64,000 nt of DNA from Steinernema hermaphroditum (taxonomy: Eukaryota > Nematoda > Chromadorea > Rhabditida > Steinernematidae). Shown here piece after piece: positions 45,964 to 56,100 of this stretch; position 1 is the first letter of the stretch, and each line of letters opens with the position of its first letter. Made by a program: the position numbers and the translations under genes. The notes under the pieces are model-generated. The model was not told the DNA's origin. It saw only the letters and a list, made by a program, of their open reading frames with translations, and ran no database searches. Location of the stretch: positions 13,548,092 through 13,612,091 of the forward strand of contig CM059623.1 of NCBI GenBank assembly GCA_030435675.1, read 5' to 3'.

Positions 45964-46085
45964 TGCGCGGTAATTTCTGCGCGGTCATTTTTCTGCGCGG
46001 TCATTTTTGCGCGGTCATCGCAGTTCACGAATTGCGCGGTCGTTTCTGCACGGTCATTTTTTGCGCGGTCATTTTTTTGTGCGGT
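45964..46085 (+). repeat. Degenerate tandem repeat, GCGCGGTCATTT units
   Basis: About eight irregular units of TGCGCGGTCATTTTTC, varying in length and separated in places by spacers such as GCAGTTCACGAAT. It lies between the dead mariner and a truncated foldback element. Confidence 0.8.
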
Positions 46086-46107
46086 GTTGTCACGTATTCC
46101 TAAAAGA

Positions 46108-46445
46108 GATGTGATATCCTTTCTCACCGGCGATTCCCAAGTGACCCAGTGTATACTTAACGAGCATCAGATAGTCGGATCGTTATTTGTCAGACGGTTA
46201 CCTTAGGTAGTATAGATGAATACCTTCCAACCAGAACAAAATTGTGAGCTTAAGTATACACTGGGTCATTTGGGAATCACCGGTGAGAAACTAATATGGC
46301 GTCGGTGAGAAAGCATATCGCATTTGACGGGCACAGAGCGCATTATGACAGCTAGTATTCTGTACCGTTAATATACTCACCTAGGCCTACCACTTCCCCC
46401 TAGTCTCGCGTCGATCTTAGAGTTGCATGATTGACCGTTCCCTTG
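46108..46445 (-). mobile_element. Truncated CAAGG foldback element
   Basis: The right end reads ATTGACCGTTCCCTTG at 46430-46445 and matches the intact element at 49295-49775, including TAGTCTCGCGTCGA and the inner inverted pair GATTCCCAAGTGACCCAGTG / TATACACTGGGTCA. The outer left arm is missing; the tandem repeat takes its place. Confidence 0.75.
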
Positions 46446-46576
46446 TGACCGGCAGCAAAAGATTTCACAATGAGTATCGCAGAGTATAAACGGGCGTTTA
46501 GCAGACAATTATTTATTAGACTTCAACAAACACACAACACCGAACGCTTGAGCAGTGATCATTCTTGACTTCGTCT

Positions 46577-47560
46577 TCACTCTTCTTCACTGCTTTCTTC
46601 ACTCACATTAATGCCAAGGCTCTGATAATAACACTTTTTCCAACATTCTCGTGATTCCGGCCGATTATTGTTGCACACACATCTATAAAATGTCACAAAG
46701 CCGTGAAATTTGCCGAGCCATATGTGTGCAATAGATTTTTCGGTAGGGTGCCTCAAGTAACGCGTGTAGTACCTAGAATCATTGATTTCTTGTTCGGCCA
46801 AGAAGGTCCGCGTCTCTTCGTCTACTTCGTAACTCAATGTGCACTGTAAATGACCATTATTTTGCTTCCAGAAATCAATGAAGTCCTCTATGTACTCGAC
46901 AGCGTCGAAACCTGCGATCTTCGTTCTCGAGAAGCATGCTTCTACATGGTTCTTCCGACGTTGATACAGGCAGAACTTCTTGATTAGGGCGAGGACTGAG
47001 CTTGGCCACTCGCTCTCTTCCAGTACTACTTCTTCCAGAATCTTTGAATGGTCGATTTGACAGCGGAGAAATTCTTCGGCGATCTCTCCATAATAGGCAA
47101 ATTTGAGAGTAGTGAAACGTAGATTGTCGCGAAGAAGGGACAAAAGCGTTTTTTGGAGGCCAAGAAAAAGACGCCACGGTGAAAAACACGACTCATACAA
47201 AGGACATAATTCAATTTCTAGCACCTTCTTTGTCTTCTCTTCACTTAAAACAACGGCTTTCGCCCAGTGTCTTCTATAGTCGTCGTGCAATACATCACCA
47301 AGTACATGGTTTATACGGACAAAGCGGCGATTCTTCCGCACATAGTCCGGAGTAACACAGCCATTAGAGTAACTAAAAATGACGTGTTCGATGCCTCTTT
47401 CAGTCCGCCGGAAGTAAACAGAGAAATATTCGCGCTTACTGCTGTGAAGGTGCGCCACACTCTCCCAAAGCGGGTTATCCAGACTCTGCAACTGCGACAG
47501 ACACTGCCGTTCGGTGAGCATAACAACATTGTCGACGAAATTGTAGGGCACAGCGTCCAT
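46577..47560 (-). CDS. MDAVP-type nematode protein, function unknown
   Basis: An uninterrupted 327-codon frame. It starts MDAVPYNFVDNVV, like the large lineage-expanded families of nematode proteins with an F-box-like head and a variable body; I place it there from the opening motif and general look only. The body is rich in aromatic and charged residues (LWESVAHLHSSKREYFSVYF, FIDFWKQNNGHLQCTL, HIWLGKFHGFVTFYRC) and the tail is acidic (VSEESSEEE). No catalytic motif, signal peptide or membrane helix. Single-exon structure and a position between transposons fit a rapidly duplicating family. Confidence 0.7.
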   Translation of the reverse strand: MDAVPYNFVDNVVMLTERQCLSQLQSLDNPLWESVAHLHSSKREYFSVYFRRTERGIEHVIFSYSNGCVTPDYVRKNRRFVRINHVLGDVLHDDYRRHWAKAVVLSEEKTKKVLEIELCPLYESCFSPWRLFLGLQKTLLSLLRDNLRFTTLKFAYYGEIAEEFLRCQIDHSKILEEVVLEESEWPSSVLALIKKFCLYQRRKNHVEACFSRTKIAGFDAVEYIEDFIDFWKQNNGHLQCTLSYEVDEETRTFLAEQEINDSRYYTRYLRHPTEKSIAHIWLGKFHGFVTFYRCVCNNNRPESRECWKKCYYQSLGINVSEESSEEE

Positions 47561-47821
47561 TGGGAGGTAATGACTAATGAAAAGTTGTCGGCGGGGACAA
47601 TAGAAATCGCGTTAGCGATGGCCAGGGACACGTAGATTCCCGTTGAGGTCACGAATGACGACTAGATTCGAATAAATCAGGGCCTCGCATTACTTTTCAC
47701 ACACGTGTTGTGGTGCAAACTTCATAGGAAATCTACAGAGAATTAGGGAATATGAGATGCAAAAGAGATAAGTAAATTCTGCACCATATCTAAGTTAAGG
47801 TTGCAGAACTACAGAGCTCGC
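47561..47821. other. Short spacer before the Kolobok-like element
   Basis: AT-rich with no feature recognised, apart from providing the upstream region of the MDAVP gene. Confidence 0.3.
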
Positions 47822-48131
47822 TTAAAGGGACACGGTCATGGCGAAAAAAATGTTTTTTAAAAATTTGAAAATTTTTCTACCCCTCCCCCCATTTTCGGGG
47901 TCGCCGAAAACGATGGTGAAGTCGGTTTCTCGCGACTTCTCAACCCATTAGTTTTCAAGAAATAGACCTTAGGCGGGGGCATGTGATTTACTACGGTTTC
48001 GAGGCGATGTGCTGGTCCCAGCAGGATATGCTTGAAGAGTCAGCGGCGGCGTACTGTAGCTCCCTCTTTCTTCCTGGTGTAAGGTTCGAGAGCAGCGAAT
48101 TTTGTTTCCGCGATACATAAACAGTGTTGCG

Positions 48132-48257
48132 ATGAGTAGACATAAATGTTGTGTTTGTAGCGAAGCCACTGACTCTCTTCGTAGTTTTCCTACTGATGCC
48201 GATGAGCGTGAAAGCCGGATTGAAGCGACCAGGATGGTCCAGCTAAGTTCGAAATAA
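48132..48257 (+). pseudogene. Truncated THAP domain start of transposase
   Basis: 41 codons: MSRHKCCVCSEATDSL, then RSFPTDADERESRIEATRM. The C-x2-C and the F-P step are those of THAP DNA-binding fingers; the distal C-x2-H half is missing and a stop follows. Confidence 0.65.
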
Positions 48258-48859
48258 ATGACCCTTTGTTCCAATATATCAAGAACGAGGTACTGAAGCC
48301 ACATGTATTTCAAAATTTGGCTGAATGTTCGCCCATCTGCACCACTTCGAGCATAGAGAATTTCCACTCTGTTGCAGGGAAGATTTACACCCCTAAAGAG
48401 CACTATTATCCGAAGGCAACATATCTGCAACGATCGAGGATGGCGGTTTTACAGCATAATGAGATTCGCATGGAGTACTTGCTGCATGGACGCCCGGATA
48501 AGACACGATTGGTGTATAGCAAATCGCAGCGTCGGAAAGTGCAGAAGCAGTTCTATTTTAGACCTCCAAAGGAGTGGCGCAAATCGGTCTTGTTGTGCGC
48601 CACTGAAGCTGTTCCATCTGTGGATCAAATGCAGCCGGGAGATTTGCAACCAGAAGCGCAACCTATTTTAGCCATGATTCTCGATAACACTTTGGATGTC
48701 GTTCCCAGTGTGATCACAAATGTTGATTGCAATGAAGAAATCGACATTTTGGGTCAGCAAGGAGAAAGTGACTACGTTGAAGAGTTCATGTGCTGTCGAT
48801 ATCCGATTTCTACGGGGGACAACGAAAAGGCTAAACATTTTGCAGTATTCTGCACTTAA
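48258..48859 (+). pseudogene. C-terminal transposase-like fragment
   Basis: An open frame of about 200 codons with no ATG at its head, read from NDPLFQYIKNEVLKPHVFQ. It includes SSIENFHSVAGKIYTPKEHY and RSRMAVLQHNEIRMEYL, resembling the conserved C-terminal block of THAP-containing transposases (family members have xxExxHSxxxKYxPKxxHF and TxLAxLxHN). It is in a different frame from the THAP part, so the two no longer make one protein. Confidence 0.65.
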
Positions 48860-49294
48860 ATTAAGCAAAAAGAGGGAGCTACAGTACGCCGCTGCTGACT
48901 CTTCAAGCATATCGTGCTGGAACCAGCACATCGCCTCGAAACCCGTAGTAAATCACATGCCCCTGCCTAAGGTCTATTTCTTGGAAACTAATGGGTTTCG
49001 CGAGAAACCGACTTCACCATCGTTTTCGGCGACCCCGATGGAGGTAGAATGGAGGTAGAATAATTTTCAGTTTTTTAAAAAACATTTTTTTCGCCATGAC
49101 CGTGTCCCTTTAAAGAAAATAGACAAGAGTCTAAGCCAAGCCTGAATATTAGCTTTGACTACTAACTCGGCATAGCCGCCGGTGCGTCAAGGTTTGTTGA
49201 ACAATATAGTTCGTACGCTCGTCGACTTAGTACAAACAGGGTGTTCGCTGCAAGACCGAGGTAGTACAGTGAATGTCATACGCTGAACCACTTA

Positions 49295-49775
49295 CAAGGG
49301 AACGGTCAATCATGCAACTCTAAGGTCGACGCGAGACTAGGGGCAAACGGTAGGCCTAGGTGGGTGTATTAACAGTGCAAAATACTAGGTGCTCTAACGC
49401 GCTCTATGTCCGTCAAAAGAGGCTTTCTCACCAGCATAGCATCGCTTCTCACCGGTGATTCCCAAGTGACCCAGTGTATACTTAAACTCACAATTTTGTT
49501 TGGGTTGGAAAGTGTTCATACATACTACCTAAGGTAACCGTCTGACAAATCACAATCCGACTACCTGATGCTCGTTAAGTATACACTGGGTCACTTGGGA
49601 ATCACCAGTGAGAAACTAATATGGCGTCGGTGAGAAAGCATATCGCATCTCCTTTGACGGGCATAGAGCGCGTGAGGGCACCTAGTATTTAGCACAGTTT
49701 ATACACTCATCTAGGCCTACAGTTCGCCCCTAGTCTCGCGTCGACCTTAAAATTGTATGATTGACCGTTCCCTTG
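49295..49775. mobile_element. 481-bp foldback element with CAAGGGAACGG ends
   Basis: Starts CAAGGGAACGGTCAATCATG and ends with ATGATTGACCGTTCCCTTG; arms share GTCGACGCGAGACTAGGGGC. A second inverted pair lies inside (GATTCCCAAGTGACCCAGTG with its inverse about 100 bp later). Flanks are TTA on the left and TAA on the right, so the 3-bp target duplication is not perfect. No coding capacity. Confidence 0.9.
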
Positions 49776-50163
49776 TAAGCTACGTTAGGAGGATTCTCTT
49801 TAGCGCTTTGGATTTGTTGTTTCGAGCCAGATGTTATGTATTGGAACGGGCTGTTCTAAATTTACCGAATATTCCTCTCTTGCTGATACTTTCTCCTTCT
49901 GGCACGGTCGCCTTCTGGCACGACATCAGACGCGGCGATCCCATCAGTTTGCGCGGGCATCAGAGAGGCGATATAATCTTTTATAGGATCAAAATGCTGG
50001 CCACGTCGACGAAAGATCAAATTGAATTTATCGTTGTTTGGGAAGGGAAATGTCATTGATTTATTTAGTTCCGCAATTATTTTCGTTTTCTTCGCGCTCT
50101 TTCTTTCGAAGTTTGCCACAAATAAGTTTACTCTTTTGTTTCCGATCGAATCACCGCGAGAAG
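49776..50163. other. Upstream region of the CNOT1 C-terminal gene
   Basis: No sequence resembling the N-terminal two-thirds of CNOT1 is present here or further upstream. Short open frames at 49757-50059 are not protein-like. Confidence 0.5.
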
Positions 50164-52537
50164 ATGTGGGACGACGCTTACGACATTCTGAATGAGTGGT
50201 ATGAAATGTGCGAAGCGGCGGTGACGCCCAAAGAGGTGAATAATAATTTTATGACCACAGTGAAAAAGGTTTGTTGTGTCTCTATGAGACAAATTGCTAC
50301 TGCTTCATTTTTAGCTCAATCACCACGGGATTCTGAATAGCGGCGCGACTATGGAGGAATTCGTCAAGTTCTCCATCAATTCTGTCATTCAACACTGTCT
50401 CTCGTTGATGGACCGCAAGGATGGTTCGTACAGACAGGAGTCGGTGTGGAAAATGGACTGTTTGGCGAAGTTCTTCAGGTAGTTATGAGTGTTATCAATG
50501 TCTGTCTAGTCTGGTTGTCTGTTTTCAGCCTCATTATTGTGTTCTCGAACCCACATGATGACGTGCAACGCACGAAACATCTGCGCGAAACCCTGAAGTT
50601 CGTCTGCAACATCACGATATCCGACTGCAAAGAACTGGGCGCCACATTCAACGGTTACCCTCACAAAAGACTCCTCCTCTCTCTTCTGAATCATCAGGTG
50701 GCGCCCTGCAAGGATCAGCCAGAGTCGCTTTTCAGTCTGGTCGATTCGTTCACGTATGCCTAAGCCTGTCTGTCTGCGCTAACGAGCAACTGTCTTTAGG
50801 CGATCTCTCAGTCTTCTGCAGCCTGCGTGTATTCCCAACTTCGCCATGTCGTGGTTGGACATTGTCTCAAATCCGCTCGTTATTAAGACGTGTCTGGTAG
50901 ACACAGCACATTTGGAGAAGTCCCGCAGTAATTACGCCCAACTCTTGGCGCAGTGTCTGAAATATTTGGCAGCATTTGTGGGCAATGACAACGAGGACAC
51001 GAAGATAAGCGCTGATATATTTCCATTTTATGAGGTACGTGCTATAACTAGATCAGTGAGACAGCCATATAGGTGGTTTATAGACGGGTGTAGAGTAGAC
51101 AGTATCTGAGGTCCAATGAAAATGTCTCGTTGGAGTAGCTATAACAGACACGACACAGCAGACACTAGACGTTTTGTGGTTTCAGCATCCTATAGCTAGA
51201 CAGAGGGACAGTTGTAGACATACCGCACGCTAGACATTAGAGATCCACAGGCCAAACAGTTCATACAGGTGGACATTATCATCCACACAAACAATTACCG
51301 TCATGTGTCTACATTAATAACCGTCCATTTCCAGAGCGTCCTCCGCTTCTTCATGCACCTGCAAGAGATCCCAGAAGTACTCTACCAGAACGCCAACCTG
51401 CTGACTTCATTCGTTCCATTCCGCTTCGTACAACTTCGGAACATAATCCTATGCGCCTACCCTGCCACCATGGTCTTGCGAGATCCATTCGTCAGCACCG
51501 AGGTGCCCATCGACCAGATTCCCGAAATGCGCCACGACGCTACTATAAACACGGAGTTGCAAATCGGTGTACCCGCGGAACTGGATGACAAAGTGCGGAT
51601 GTTCATTAAAACGCAAGACGAAGTCTATTTGGCTGGCTTTGCATCTAGCCTTTTGGTATCCTCCGGTCTTTGGAATTATGTGTCTAATAGACTGTTTAGG
51701 ACGAAGAGCGACATTGGTCGAAGTATAGTGCCCCGATTCTGTGCTCATTCGTTCTTCGACTTGGAATTCTCGACATAGCGAATTTGCAGAGAAGTCGAGC
51801 CACGATTTGCGAAGGCGCCGTGTCCAGCAGCTCTATCACGAAGATCTTTGCTTTCATGTGCAAGGAACTGTGCAACGAGGGGCGCTATGCGTTGTTCACC
51901 TCCATGGCCAATCAGTTGCGGTATCCGAACGTCCACACTCACTACTTCATAGTGTCGCTGTTAGTGCTTTATCAGAAGGTGGATGTTGTTGCGCGTGAAA
52001 TTCTGGTCCGGTAAGTCTGAATGTTCTGCCCTGTCTAGCGGTTATTGCTTGTCTGGATGTCGAGATCGATCTATGCTGTCAAGTCTCGATTGTCTCTGTC
52101 TAGCTTGCTTCCTTTGTCTAGAGATTACCTTCTGTCTGTATATATGAGACTGTGTTCTTACTTGTCTACTGCCTGACCCACACTCCTTTTCAGTCAAGAC
52201 TGTTGCCAGATACCCCATATAGACGTTTATGTTCACTGTTTCAGGGTGTTGCTGGAACGCGTGCTCACTTTCCGACCACATCCGTGGGGCCTGATGATCA
52301 TCCTGATGGAACTGGTCAAGAATCAGAAGTACCAGCTCTGGGAACATGACTTCTCGCATGCATGTCCAGAAATCGAACAGTTCGTCTTGTCTACAGCCAG
52401 TCTTTGTCTAAATGTCTGCTTTCAGGGCGATCGAACGTATCGCGCAGTCGTGCGACACCCAGCACGACTCCGTTGGAGAGAGCGAAAGCGACCGTGGTAC
52501 CGTATTCTCGGATTTCACCTCTGAAGCCGGCGCATAG
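50164..52537 (+). CDS. Stand-alone C-terminal CNOT1 (NOT1) homolog
   Basis: Exons 50164-50268, 50315-50478, 50529-50753, 50800-51034, 51335-51655, 51700-52010, 52245-52379, 52426-52537 give 535 residues. The whole protein corresponds only to the last part of CNOT1, the scaffold of the CCR4-NOT deadenylase (over 2,000 residues in animals): the connector HEAT region and the NOT1 superfamily homology domain that binds NOT2/NOT3. Landmarks are LNHHGIL, LLQPACIPNFAMSWLDIVS, YAQLLAQCLKYLAAF, FVPFRFVQLRNIIL, ATICEGAVSSSSI, NEGRYALFTSMANQLRYPNV, HTHYFIVSLLVLY, VLLERVLTFRPHPWGLMIIL and EIEQAIERIAQSC. A 38-residue Ser/Asp-rich tail replaces the usual end. It lacks the parts that bind CNOT6/7, TTP and Tob, so it probably is a diverged partial paralog rather than the main NOT1. 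Confidence 0.9.
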
Positions 52538-52712
52538 ATTGTTGTTATCCTTGCTTTGCTGTAATCCTAACCGCTTCCTAAGTTATTTATTTACCAAATG
52601 AGCAACAATAGATACTGTACGAGAATAACAACGTCTACGAAACATCGATTTGCTATAGAGTGTCTGGGCTACCCGTATTCTAGAGGGAGAATGGGTCTAC
52701 TTTGGGCGAGGG
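52538..52712. other. Convergent 3' spacer
   Basis: Lies between the CNOT1-like gene (+) and the small membrane gene (-). No feature. Confidence 0.4.
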
Positions 52713-53212
52713 TTACGGTAGTGCGTTGTCTGTTGACGACGATTCGTTCCGCTTCGGGCCGAGGAAAAGCTCTTGAGATGATAGCTTTGAGTCTAGCGAT
52801 TCGGATACTGAAATGAATGGGGTTAGGGAAACTCTCGATTTTCACTGATTTTATGTCACTAGACAATCCAGTATTTTAACCGCCAACATTTGAATCTAAG
52901 TTTAAGTACCCTGATCTAACTTATTTTTCGACCTTTTGCAGAAACTTTCCCATTTCCAAATCCAATAGTTATTTTTTGCTTTTATTGTATAAACATCATA
53001 TCCTAATACGTACTCAACTGTCAAATCTGCTTTAAGATGTTTCAAGGTAAAAACGTACCCATCTGGTCAATTTTCGGACCCAGCGACAACGAGAGCGCAA
53101 TGAGTGCGACGCAGACGAGTGTCATGATGACGGCGACGGTGCAGACGACCTGCTTCACACGGCGCTGGTTGTGCTCCTTGAGCTGCTGTATCTCGAGATC
53201 GGTGAGTTCCAT
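52713..53212 (-). CDS. 82-residue single-pass membrane protein, function unknown
   Basis: Exons 53212-53059 and 52807-52713 join in phase 1 and give 82 residues. A charged N-terminal helix (MELTDLEIQQLKEHNQRRVK) leads into one hydrophobic segment (VVCTVAVIMTLVCVALIALS) followed by LSLGPKIDQMVSESLDSKL and a polar tail. No signal peptide, so probably N-in. The LGPKID motif right after the membrane segment looks conserved in small nematode membrane proteins, but I cannot name the family. The ATG is 14 bases behind a GGTTGCAG site, taken as a trans-splice acceptor; a further 5' exon is possible. Confidence 0.6.
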
Positions 53213-55060
53213 GAATTCCGCAGCGCCTGCAACCAGTCACCTCGTCACATATGCACACACTCCGCGAAAAATGCACGCGGAAGGAAGCGTCGTCATTTTT
53301 AATTCATGGCCACGCGTGCGCCTCTTCTGCCGGTGAGCAGCGTGGACACCGGAGGCCGAGTTGCGTCGTCGAGAGGCGGTTAGGGTTGTTGCGCGCGGCC
53401 TCTCGGATACACTCTTAGGACACTCGCTCGGGGCATATGGCCGTGCGAAGGACGAAAGTTTTAATCTCGACATATGTGTGCTTCTTGAAAGTGGAGGCAG
53501 GGCGTCGCGTGGAATTGACAATCAGCTGATCGTCTTTTGGGGCCTAAGTGGGCGGCGACGGAGGACTTAATTGGGTTTTCCGCAGGACTACAGGCAGTTA
53601 AGTGGGCGCATAATTTAAGGGCGTTTGTTTCTGGAAATTGCATTTTGCTTAAGCTACACGAATTCGGGCATGTTTTGACGGTGGAGGGAGCGAAGAAGGA
53701 GTTGCCCTGCACAAGCTGACACCCATGTGCATCCATGGACCAGTAATTCCAAAAGTCGTTTTAACGACTGTCTTAGTGGCATTGATACCCATGATGTTCT
53801 TTTTGGCCCTAGATAGGTAAGTAAATATTCCATTGCAGGTCTTTGCCACGGAACTTGTTGGATCACAGAGTCTTTGTGCTCACAAATAGGATTAAGTTAA
53901 GTCTGAGAATTCTTGAAAAAGAAAATGTTTTTTAAATATCTGAACGTCTAAGTAGTGGATAATTGAGTCAATTTTAGGGCATTTAGGGCAATTGAGTCTG
54001 ACTGTTTCAGATTTAGGACATATCAAATGGATTGCATAAGAGTGCAGTTCCACAAACCAATCGAATCAAGGCATAGATATGGGCCACAGACGAGAGATTC
54101 GAAGTTCGCCTTCGTTTTACTAAAGGTCCCTCGATGAACAGCGTCATTTGATTTCCAACTCATTCAATTGGGAATACTAAAAACGCTCTAGGCTAGAATC
54201 TACGTCATTGAAGGCCTAAGGGCGAGCATGTTGTACTTGGCCGGATATCCTAATATGTCTCCAAATTATAGACATACAGACGTTAATTTGATAGATTGAA
54301 GATGCCTCCGTAAGTAGCTTGATATTTCACTGACATTGACTTTAAACAGCTATCTTATTTTAGCAGTTATGCATATCCGGGTTACGGTATACATGAAGAT
54401 ATCCATCGTAGAGTACCACGAAACAGAAGACAGGCTATGTCAGTCTACGTTGTTCATTTTTATACCATATCTCAATGCGGAAATACTCCATGATACACCG
54501 TACTGTGGTCAACCTTTTGTCAGCTCAAAACCTGGACAATCCCCTTGTGTCTATCCCTCTGAGTCTAGACATACTCAGTCTTAAGCTCCTCAAAAGACAT
54601 GCAAACGATCAAGGAACTAAAGTGGCCACATTCCGATTTGATTTTCGCGATCTGCGCGTCCTTATAATCGTCGCGCGCGCGGAAATTTCGTTTCGGCGCC
54701 CTCGGGAACGGACGCAAAACGAAGCCTGCACCGGGAGGAGTGTCGCCGAAAATGTGCGACCCTAATGCGATCAGCGCGGCGAGCTTGTTTGCAACGGAAA
54801 TTGGCGTCAATTGCGCGAGAATTTGCGCCAAAAACGGGAAGTAAATTTATGATTTGGCCGGAGATTATGGCTGAGCCGCTGTGGCGGCCATCGCCCTTGG
54901 GAATTCGTGTTGCGCCCCTAAATGAGCGATTGTGTGTCGATTGGCGTTTTTAGGGGAGCCAGTTGCAAGTGCATATTTATGCAGAAAAGGGCGATGTTGC
55001 ATTATTTTAACGTTATCAAGTGGTGCTCCACTTGTGCTCTATGCTCTGTAGTTTTACCGT
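53213..55060. other. Intergenic, no gene supported
   Basis: GC-rich at 53060-53600 and 54650-54960, AT-rich between. Open frames here are on GC-rich DNA and show no family features. Confidence 0.4.
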
Positions 55061-55074
55061 CCGTCTAAACAACA

Positions 55075-55310
55075 TGACCCCCGCCGATTTGGATGAAATT
55101 TGGCACATTAGTAGATCTTAGGGAGTGTTGCTAGTGTGCAAAATAGTAGCTGTCCATAGACACTCTAGGGACGTTAAATGCATCCTTTCACACCGAAGTT
55201 GCATTCGTTTCTTACTTTCTTCGTGATTCCCAGATGGCAAAATGTATACTTATCGATCATAGGTCGATGGTCGATCTTAGTGTGACATGTGTAACCGCTT
55301 CCCTGTAAAA
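55075..55310. mobile_element. Remnants of CAAGG foldback elements
   Basis: GCCGATTTGGATGAAATTTGGCA (read in two parts) at 55083-55105 matches the arm of the element at 61500. GTGATTCCCAGATGGCAAAATG followed by TATACTTA at 55221-55250 matches the inner arm of the element at 49295, and CCGCTTCCCTGTA at 55292 resembles its end. Heavily decayed. Confidence 0.5.
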
Positions 55311-55600
55311 ATAAAAAAAATGACGAAGGAAAGATGATTTTCAAACGGATCTCAGACAATGAGACAAAAAAAAATACAGGGTGCGGCAACAGTATTAAAG
55401 ACAGGTTAGACCAAGACGAGTATCCTTCTGTATGCGCTATTTAACAACTTGTATGAGGTACGAGCCAAAAGTTAGTTCCAATTAGACATGGAAACGTGCT
55501 GTTGGCGTCAAACCCTGATATCTATAGACAGTTATCCATTGTAGACAAGACTGGAAGACAAATATTATAGACAGCCTAGACAGACAGTGTCAAAACAGTG
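55311..55600. other. Intergenic, nothing firm
   Basis: ACAGGGTGCGGCAACAGTATTA at 55376 (split for reading: ACAGGGTGCGGC and AACAGTATTA) looks like the outer end of a mariner-like element and may mark the left border of the remnant that follows. Confidence 0.3.
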
Positions 55601-56100
55601 ATTTTGTAACCGGTCTACCTCTGTGTTCCGTTGGAAGTAATGGTGAGCATTTCAGACTGTCCCAAAACTACTGTTTGGCACAACTACCTTTGTAGTCTGT
55701 CTAGCAACATTAACAGACAGCGTAACTTCATTAAAGTAACATTTTTAAGATTGTTAAAGATAGCTTTCGGACCTTGTGACATGAGAAATAAAAAAGCGTC
55801 AGATCAGACTGTACATCCATAAGAACCCGATATTTAGAGGGATCCAGTCTATGGAAGACAACGGTATTCGTCGACGAGGAAGTGAAACAAAAAACACATG
55901 AATGGGTCGTAAATCATCAATGTATGGCCATGCTAAGTCTAGACGTACGAATTGGTTCCGTAAACGTCGTGGTGCAAAAAAAAAATGTAAAATTTGTGTC
56001 TTTGTCCATCATGTGGGAATGTTTGTTTTTCTACTCATGTCAGTCGTAATTGGATACGCGGAACTAAAGAAGCCCTACTCCGAAGCCAACCCATAAAACG
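55600..56100 (+). mobile_element. Possible decayed mariner-like transposase
   Basis: A plus-strand reading gives VFVDEEVKQKTHEWVVNHQ, which can be laid over the FxDEKxFxVxxVxNHQND block of mariner-like transposases, followed at the right distance by a weak VMVWGG-like MWEC. The open frame is broken. Weak evidence. Confidence 0.35.

Larger units (their letters stand above)
47826..49109 (+). mobile_element. Kolobok-like DNA transposon, internally deleted, TTAA-flanked
   Basis: Ends AGGGACACGGTCATGGCG and its inverse, with long inverted arms of about 240 bp (47826-48068 and 48869-49109), flanked by TTAA at 47822-47825 and 49110-49113. Inside are a truncated THAP zinc-finger start and a C-terminal transposase-like frame, listed separately. 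TTAA duplication plus THAP plus this C-terminal type fits the Kolobok superfamily better than piggyBac. The inner structure suggests a deletion derivative. Confidence 0.8.

Noticed and set aside
47863..47900. Poly-purine/pyrimidine run in the Kolobok-like arm as a separate regulatory element
   Set aside because: It is present in both inverted arms and is simply part of the transposon.
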